From: Microbulbifer sp. MKSA007
GTDB taxonomy: Bacteria; Pseudomonadota; Gammaproteobacteria; Pseudomonadales; Cellvibrionaceae
Reading direction: 5' to 3'
DNA length: 64,000 nucleotides
NCBI GenBank assembly: GCA_032615215.1
Contig: CP128433.1
Coordinates: 1,261,501 to 1,325,500, forward strand
Under the pieces are notes generated by a model that saw only the letters and a list, made by a program, of their open reading frames with translations, made no database searches and was not told the origin of the DNA. Shown here in pieces: positions 59,083 through 64,000 of the stretch. The position numbers and the translations under genes are program-made. Position 1 is the stretch's first letter. Each line of letters begins with the position of its first letter.

Positions 59083-59769
59083 GTACGCCCGGTATGGGCG
59101 CTAGTGGGGTGAAAGTCCCCTGTAGGAAAATCACCGTTTAATGGGCGCCATTAAATGCTAACTACTAGCGAATGGCAACTGCAATACCGTGAGGTTTTGT
59201 GGGGAGGAAGCAGCTAGCAAAACTACGAGCTGACGAACAGGAATATTCTATAAGGCTTAGCCTGGAGGCGAGGTGGCCAAGGGCACCGAAGCCGGGTGAT
59301 CTAGCGGGTAGAGTCAATGGTGCAGCTGTGTAGTGAAAGTTCACGTTCTTATCTAGGGAGATCTGTTTAGCTTGCTGCTATGAAGCTGTCAGCGTGGCCG
59401 CTGACTCATAAGTAGGCCCACCACTATCGTGGGGGAGACAAAATGGTGGGACACAGCAGCGCCCCGGTCAGCAATGATCCAGGTGATTAAACAGAAGTCA
59501 GCCGACGGCATAGTAGCCTAATGCCAAGATGAATACCTTGGACATGGTGAAGGCCTAGACTTGAATCCACGGGTTATAAGGCAGGGCTAGCCTGCCGATA
59601 TGTTTCCATTCGGATAAAGTTGAGATAGCGCACTGCGATGACACTCAACTCAAGACCTGCTCGACACTATCGTTGGGTAGAGGTTCATTACGGATAGGGA
59701 GCTGCCCATTGCGGACTCGCACGAAGGGTGGTGTGGGGGCCGGTTGCTAGAAACTACCGGCTGCCCGAT
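59083..59769 (+). mobile_element. ORF-less group II intron, copy 9 (687 nt, near full length)
   Basis: 5' end GTACGCCCGGTATGGGCG; all recognisable parts present. Domain V AGCTGCCCATTGCGGACTC...GGGTGGT with AGC triad, domain VI CCGGTTGCTAG...CTACCGG, end CTGCCCGAT. The stop codon of the antisense gene starts at the next base. Confidence 0.83.
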
Positions 59770-60252
59770 TCAGACATGTATTTGTAATTTACCAGCGCGT
59801 TTAGCTTCCCAATAGCCATCTCTTACCGATTTCTGTATATCCTTCCCAAGTGATGCATACCTGAGAATTAAGCCATCACAAACCCATACTCCGGCATATG
59901 GTATTAATGCAGTTTCAATTAAAATATAGTCTTCAACAATTTCTTCCAATGGTGAAGTAAGCGCATGGACTTGGTAATACATATTGTTTGAGGTACTTAG
60001 CATTACGTACCCCTTCTGATACCTTTTCAAATATACAAACTTATCAAATACGGCCTTCTCTATAGAGGCTATAAATTCATTCCCAACTAGTTTAGAAAAT
60101 GAATTCTTGTTAAGGCGGAAATCAGAGTATATTTTCTCTCTGAGCTCAGCATACTCACTTGCTCCGTTCGCATTTTCTCCATTATTCAAAAACGCCATTA
60201 TGGATTTATATTTTTCTAAGAAATCTTCAGCTATATACTTTTCTACAAACAT
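59770..60252 (-). CDS. Hypothetical protein (cassette gene)
   Basis: 160 residues, soluble, alpha/beta. AGVWVCDGLILRYASLG and DGYWEAKRAGKLQIHV near the C terminus; no family recognised. The TGA touches intron 9; a consensus attC core GCCTAAC lies 17 bp beyond its start. Confidence 0.6.
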   Translation of the reverse strand: MFVEKYIAEDFLEKYKSIMAFLNNGENANGASEYAELREKIYSDFRLNKNSFSKLVGNEFIASIEKAVFDKFVYLKRYQKGYVMLSTSNNMYYQVHALTSPLEEIVEDYILIETALIPYAGVWVCDGLILRYASLGKDIQKSVRDGYWEAKRAGKLQIHV

Positions 60253-60269
60253 CTCTTAATACTCAAAAT

Positions 60270-60359
60270 GCCTAACGTCACCAACACGGGCCAAAATGAA
60301 GCAGCGATGCTGCGGGATGTAGGTCCAGCCAGCTTTGCTGCCGTTCGCGCTTGGCTTTG
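60270..60359 (-). repeat. attC left arm, site interrupted by intron 10
   Basis: Perfect core GCCTAAC at 60270-60276 followed by GTCACCAACACGGGCC; inner GCAGCGATGCTGC hairpin; 5' exon CTTGGCTTTG. The best-preserved left core in the array. Confidence 0.7.
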
Positions 60360-60839
60360 GTACGCCCAGCATGGGCATGAATTAATGGGGTGAAAGTCCC
60401 CTGTAGGAAGATCACTGTTTAATGGGTTCTATTAAATGCTAACTACTAGCGAATGGCAACTGCAATACCGCAAAGTCTTGTGGGGAGGAAGACGCTAGCA
60501 AAGCTACGAGCTGACGAACGGGAACATCCTATAAGGCTTAGCCTGGAAGCGAGGTGGCCAAGGACACCGAGCCAGGTGATCTAACGAGTAGAGTCAATGA
60601 GGTAGCTGTGTAGTGAAAGTTCATGATCTTATAGGGGAGATCTGTTTAGATTACTACTGTGAAGCTGTCAGCGTGGTCGCTGACTCATAAGTAGGCCTAA
60701 CCTGCTAGTCACCAGCTTAGGGATAGATCAAAAAATGGTGGAATCCAGCAGCGTTCTCGGGTAGAAATTTATTGCGAATAGGTGGGCCAGCAGGATGGGT
60801 GGTATGGGGCCGGTAGCTAGAAACTACCGGCTACTCAAT
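60360..60839 (+). mobile_element. ORF-less group II intron, copy 10 (480 nt, internal deletion)
   Basis: 5' end GTACGCCCAGCATGGGCA. Deleted between CAGCAGCGTTCTCGG and GTAGAAATTTATTGCG; domain V lacks its 5' strand, so the copy is probably catalytically dead. End CTACTCAAT. Confidence 0.76.
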
Positions 60840-60849
60840 TTATGCCAAG

Positions 60850-61173
60850 TTATTTCTTGGTAGCCTTTACCCACGATTCGTCACTATTATGAATAAATAG
60901 CATACCATAAATTGAATTTTCTGATTTGATTTTGAACCATCCCCTTCCGCTAACCGGGTCATGCTCAGATGATCCCTCCCATGAAAAATCCACTTTAGTT
61001 GGGTGTTTTTCGTTGTCATAACGGCAGTCAATAAAACCATTTACTGTGCCAAACACAAACTGTCCTTGACCACCTTTCTCGAAATTGAAATAACCAGGTT
61101 CAACAAGATCAATATATTCTTGATCCCATTGTTCCATTTCAATAATCGCCCATTTACCAATAAAATTATTCAT
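60850..61173 (-). CDS. Hypothetical protein (cassette gene)
   Basis: 107 residues from the ATG at 61173 (MNNFIGKWAIIEMEQWDQEY); upstream codons of the longer frame lie in attC. Beta-rich and acidic; GQFVFGTVNGFIDCRY and GSSEHDPVSGRGWF. I recognise it as a type found in cassettes and sporadically elsewhere, without known function. Stop 10 bp after intron 10. Confidence 0.65.
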   Translation of the reverse strand: MNNFIGKWAIIEMEQWDQEYIDLVEPGYFNFEKGGQGQFVFGTVNGFIDCRYDNEKHPTKVDFSWEGSSEHDPVSGRGWFKIKSENSIYGMLFIHNSDESWVKATKK

Positions 61174-61195
61174 ATTGGGGATCCTTTTTTTAACG

Positions 61196-61278
61196 CATAA
61201 CGCCCCGCACAAGAGTAAACAAATAAGCGCAGCGTTTTGGCTGTCCTAGCGACCAAAGGGAGCGATTGCTGCGGTTTA
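61196..61278 (-). repeat. attC left arm, site interrupted by intron 11
   Basis: GCATAACGCCCCGCAC at the left; 5' exon CTGCGGTTTA at the intron. GCATAACGCCC recurs in the attC at 63.5 kb. Confidence 0.55.
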
Positions 61279-61843
61279 GTACGCCCAGCGTGGGCGTGAA
61301 CTAATGAGGTGAAAGTCCCCTGTAGGAAGATCATCGTTTAATGGGTTCCATTAAATGCTAACTATTAGCGAATGGCAACTACAACACAGCGAGGTCTTTT
61401 GGGGAGGAAGCCGCTAGCAAACGAGCTGACGAACAGAAACATCCTATAAGGCTTAGACTTGAGACTAGGTGTCCAAGGATACCGAAGCCATGTGATCTAA
61501 CGGGCAGAGTCAATGATGCAGTTGTGTAGTAAAAGTTCACGTTCCTATCTGGGGGATCTGTTTAGCTTGCTGCTGTGAAGCTGTCAGTGTATCCGCTGAC
61601 TCATAAGTTGGCCCAACCCGCTATCCACCATCACGGGGATAGAAAAAATGGTGGAACACAGCAGTGGCTCGGTCAGTAATGGCCGAGGTGATTAAGCAGA
61701 AGTCAGCCGACGGCATAGTAGTCTAATGAAGATCTGCTCGACACTATCGTTGGTGAGAGATTCATTATCGATAGGGAATCGTCCATTGCGGACCCGTACG
61801 ATGGTGGTGGGGGCCGGTAGCTAGAAGCTACCGGCTATCCGGT
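61279..61843 (+). mobile_element. ORF-less group II intron, copy 11 (565 nt)
   Basis: 5' end GTACGCCCAGCGTGGGCG; keeps GTCAGCCGACGGCATAGTAG but jumps from there to the GATCTGCTCGACACTATCG segment before domain V. Domain V loop and bulge retained (TCCATTGCGGACCCGTACGATGG); end CTATCCGGT. Confidence 0.8.
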
Positions 61844-62230
61844 TTAAGATATTTCTCTGACAATTTAAAGCTAGTAACCAGAATATAGTCTTTTAGGTAG
61901 ACTGCCTGCCCATTTACTATGTGTGGGGCGAAAATACTCCCACTTACATTATATTTTGCCGCTTTAATGAAATCTTTGTTGGGACTGTAATCAACAACCC
62001 TGATGTTATTGGGTGCACCAGTTTCATCTATATCCACTTTAAGAATAACCCATCCTTCTTGACCTGCTTCAAGCATACTTTTGGGATATTTTCTCGGGGG
62101 GCATTAACTGGGCTTCCTAATGTCACTTCATTTTTGAATGAAGGGAGATTTTTCACAGGTAGCACTTCGATAGTGGTGCATCCTGTAAAAAATAAGATAA
62201 GTATCGAAGTGATAATTCTGATCTTCATAT
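61828..62230 (-). CDS. TonB C-terminal-domain-like lipoprotein (cassette gene, apparent frameshift)
   Basis: Start MKIRIITSILILFFTGCTT at 62230 with lipobox FTGC. The frame breaks near 62085; one extra A in the A4 run gives IPKSMLEAGQEGWVILKVDI, then SPNKDFIKAAKYNVSG, a TonB-C-like domain. The reading frame runs past the intron junction, so the last codons (KPDSR-stop) come from intron 11 itself. Function unknown; it may act as a periplasmic accessory protein. Confidence 0.7.
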
Positions 62231-62341
62231 GCTTATTAACGCTATGTTCAGCGACACGATGGTGAGTGACTTGAATGACGTTGCAATGTAATGAAAGCAT
62301 AATTCAAAGCGTGCAGTATCGTGTCCGATCCCAACATTGTG
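62231..62341 (-). repeat. attC left arm, site interrupted by intron 12
   Basis: TATTAACGCTATGTT; arms GACACGAT and ATCGTGTC form a perfect 8-bp palindrome; right side CCAACATTGTG pairs with the TATGTT flank. Good attC geometry. Confidence 0.62.
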
Positions 62342-62619
62342 GTACGCCCAGCATGGGCGTGAGCTAATGGGGTGAAAGTCCCATGTAGGAGGATCACCAT
62401 TTAATGGGTTCCATTAAATGCTAACTACTAGCGAATGGCAACTGCAACACCGTGAGATCTTGTGGGGAGGATCAGAAGTCGCTAGCAAACTACGAACTGA
62501 CGAACAGAAACATCCTACAAGGCTTAGCTTGGTGGCGAGGTGGCGAGGTGGCGAGGTGGCGAGGTGGCTAAGGGCACCTAAGCCGAGTGATCTAGCGGCT
62601 AGAGTCAATCATGTAGCTG
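62342..62619 (+). mobile_element. ORF-less group II intron, copy 12 (3' truncated, with a tandem repeat)
   Basis: 5' end GTACGCCCAGCATGGGCG; ends after GAGTCAATCATGTAGCTG, with domains II-VI missing. Within it the 8-mer GGTGGCGA is repeated four times in tandem (62531-62566), where other copies have it once. Confidence 0.75.
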
Positions 62620-62650
62620 GGCATGATTCATGGGTGTCCTATTTGTGGCA

Positions 62651-62996
62651 CTACAAGCCAGAATAACTTTGGTAAACCTCATGATCTTTGTAGCCTCCTT
62701 GCTCGTTTAAGTTGATATATATTTGAATGGTGCAGTCATAGAGTAGCCAAAGAAATATAGATTCAAATTTACAGTCAGCCTCATTTTCTCGTACGATGGC
62801 TTGATACCTAAAATAATGCTTGTCATAAGAGTGCGCAATGTTGGTTGAAGCTAAGTATTCTTCAATTACTTGCTGACTGTCGCCTTGCGAAAGATTTGCA
62901 GAAATACTCTTCTGTATTTTTTCGACTGTATTGAGGCTATTACCCCAAGCAGGATTACCAATTATTGCTAGTACTAATATGATAGCTACCTTCATT
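62651..62996 (-). CDS. Exported hypothetical protein (cassette gene)
   Basis: About 114 residues from an internal Met (MKVAIILVLAIIGNPAWG), which gives a clean signal peptide cleaved after PAWG; the longer frame to 63022 reaches into attC. Two cysteines (EADCKFES; LLYDCTIQ) could form a disulfide. No family recognised. Confidence 0.6.
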
Positions 62997-63004
62997 GCTC
63001 TTCC

Positions 63005-63083
63005 TTGAACGCCGAGTGCCATTTTTACCCGGTAGGCAAAGCACAGCTTTGACTGCCGGAACGTGTGAAATGCCTTGTTATAC
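63005..63083 (-). repeat. attC site without intron
   Basis: TTGAACGCCGAGTGCC on the left and AAATGCCTTGTTATACC on the right; inner GGTAGGC...GACTGCC arms around AAAGCACAGCTTT. The core GTTATAC contains the TAA stop of the next gene, the same G|TTA arrangement that introns split elsewhere. Confidence 0.65.
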
Positions 63084-63527
63084 CTTTTCTAGTTTTAGGT
63101 AATGCCGACGAAACCAAAATTTAGGCTCCCTCTGAAAAATGGCCTCCCAAGAGAAAGACCTGAAGCCAAGTTCGCAAATACGTAGCCGCCAGCGCTCATT
63201 ACTATCAAAGATGCCGAACTCCAAGAGGTCTTCACCTTCGACTGTGAGCTCTTCAATAAATCCGAATCTATCTGGTGTTGAAACACGATCTATGATGCTG
63301 CCATTTTTACCAAGCAGGCTATACCAATAACTTACACCATCGTAATAATCATAATTAGAAATCAGCAGAGTAAGATCACCATATGAATATTCATGGCGCA
63401 GTTCATCTCCCGGCAACACTAATTTACGTGTACCATCGGAAACCACAATAGAGTATTCTCCATCGGGTTGTTCTTTCCCATTTGCAGGGCTGTAACTGTA
63501 AGATTTCTTCAAGACCCTACCTAGCAT
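63078..63527 (-). CDS. Hypothetical protein (cassette gene)
   Basis: About 149 residues if started at MLGRVLKKSYSY (63527); codons further upstream in the frame are attC and intron sequence. Beta-rich, with YDYYDGVSYWYSLLGKNG and RLRICELGFRSFSW. Family not recognised. Its stop overlaps the attC core. Confidence 0.6.
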   Translation of the reverse strand: MLGRVLKKSYSYSPANGKEQPDGEYSIVVSDGTRKLVLPGDELRHEYSYGDLTLLISNYDYYDGVSYWYSLLGKNGSIIDRVSTPDRFGFIEELTVEGEDLLEFGIFDSNERWRLRICELGFRSFSWEAIFQREPKFWFRRHYLKLEKV

Positions 63528-63595
63528 AACGCCCATAGCTATGAGCAGTTTGTAGTGAGGAACGATCGGATAACTGGCCCGCCAGCCTGCGCATG
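63524..63595 (-). repeat. attC left arm, site interrupted by intron 13
   Basis: GCATAACGCCCATAGC (read on the other strand the core includes the ATG of the preceding gene); ends CCTGCGCATG at the intron. Confidence 0.55.
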
Positions 63596-63718
63596 GTGCG
63601 CCCAGCATGGGCGTGAGCTAATGGGGTAAAATCCCCTGTAGGAAGATCACCACTTAATGACTGCATTAAATGCCAACTACCAGAGAATGGCAACTGCAAC
63701 ATCGTGAGGTTTGTGGGA
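63596..63718 (+). mobile_element. ORF-less group II intron, copy 13 (5' fragment)
   Basis: 5' end GTGCGCCCAGCATGGGCG, the only copy with the canonical GTGCG start. Broken off after CATCGTGAGGTTTGTGGGA by the sequence leading to the Y1 transposase gene. Confidence 0.76.
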
Positions 63719-63799
63719 CGGTGTTAATCCTGGACACCCACCAAATAGAAAGTATAAACCGCCATCCCTATTGACAAAAGATTGAAATCCCACAAAATG

Positions 63800-63815
63800 C
63801 TGTATGTTTATACAG
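63800..63815. promoter_or_regulatory. LexA (SOS) box-like operator
   Basis: CTGTATGTTTATACAG has the CTGT-N8-ACAG spacing and an AT-rich centre of the gammaproteobacterial LexA site, immediately upstream of the transposase start. Recognised by eye only. Confidence 0.65.
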
Positions 63816-63819
63816 ATAA

Positions 63820-64000
63820 ATGCGCGTGCAGCCGATGACTCTACCGCGAAGCACCCAGATATCTCTTGATGCAACACCGTACTATCACTGTGTCTCCCGC
63901 TGTGTACGGCGTGCATTTCTCTGTGGCAGAGATACTGAATCCGGAAAAGATTACGAGCATCGGCGCGAATGGATTGAAAGCCGTATGCATAAGTTAGCCG
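63820..64000 (+). CDS. Y1 (IS200/REP-associated) tyrosine transposase, 5' part
   Basis: Open to the right edge. Start at 63820 or, in frame, at 63835 (MTLPRSTQISLDATPYYHC). SRCVRRAFLCGRD and YEHRREWIESR are typical N-terminal segments of REP-associated (RAYT-like) Y1 transposases; the HUH motif and tyrosine would lie beyond the window. The LexA-like box just upstream suggests damage-inducible expression. Confidence 0.82.
   Translation, partial: MRVQPMTLPRSTQISLDATPYYHCVSRCVRRAFLCGRDTESGKDYEHRREWIESRMHKLA

Noticed and set aside
47115..63718. Regularly spaced repeats as a CRISPR array
   Set aside because: Units are 230-704 nt with internal hairpins and are separated by genes of varied length; there are no short direct repeats with uniform spacers and no cas genes.
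47115..63718. The long repeats as oversized attC sites themselves
   Set aside because: Separate attC arms with RYYYAAC cores lie outside the repeats, and one related attC exists without the repeat, so the repeat is an insertion within attC.
47115..63718. A reverse transcriptase/maturase gene hidden in one of the introns
   Set aside because: No intron copy contains an open frame with YADD-type or maturase motifs in any frame; the longest copy is only about 704 nt.

Overview
The window looks like a chromosomal segment from a marine gammaproteobacterium, most like Microbulbifer or a related cellvibrio-type genus. This is inferred from gene content (RTX secretion substrate, sulfolipid genes, fused nuoCD complex I, TonB receptor, a large integron-like array), not from a marker gene.

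Left part (1-34 kb) is ordinary chromosome: the 3' end of an RTX protein, a methyltransferase, a GFA-family enzyme, a di-haem cytochrome, a UDP-sulfoquinovose synthase/glycosyltransferase pair, an alpha/beta hydrolase, an scs-like periplasmic thiol-redox operon (scsB, redoxin, scsD), a metallo-beta-lactamase-fold protein, an aspartate/glutamate racemase, a TonB-dependent receptor, a ferritin-like protein, and the complete 13-gene nuo operon (nuoA-nuoN, minus strand). Several of these genes (scsB, nuoCD, nuoF) are split by single-base length changes, mostly in homopolymer runs. That pattern suggests sequencing indels rather than true decay.

Right part (about 34-64 kb) is accessory. Small unrelated genes, nearly all on the minus strand, are separated by imperfect palindromes with RYYYAAC...GTTRRRY ends. 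This is the layout of an integron cassette array whose attI/intI side would lie to the right of the window. From 35 to 47 kb the array is interrupted by non-cassette genes (LysR/DoxX, a DUF945 protein, a LysR/SDR pair hit by an IS3 element).

From 47.1 kb to 63.7 kb nearly every cassette carries one copy of a 230-704 nt plus-strand repeat, 13 copies in all. The repeats have the marks of group II introns: a GTGCG/GTACG 5' end, a domain V hairpin with an AGC triad and two-base bulge, and a domain VI hairpin with an unpaired A seven bases from the 3' end. None contains a reverse transcriptase. Each sits antisense to the cassette gene at the G|TTRRRY core of attC, and in four cases the intron's last base touches the gene's stop codon. 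An empty related attC at 46.4 kb shows the same site uninterrupted. I regard this family of ORF-less introns colonising attC sites as the main novelty. An ISAs1-family element interrupts one cassette gene with a clean 10-bp target duplication, and the window ends in a Y1 (REP-type) transposase gene preceded by a LexA-like box.

Hand-counted coordinates (introns, attC sites, IS ends) may be off by one or two bases.
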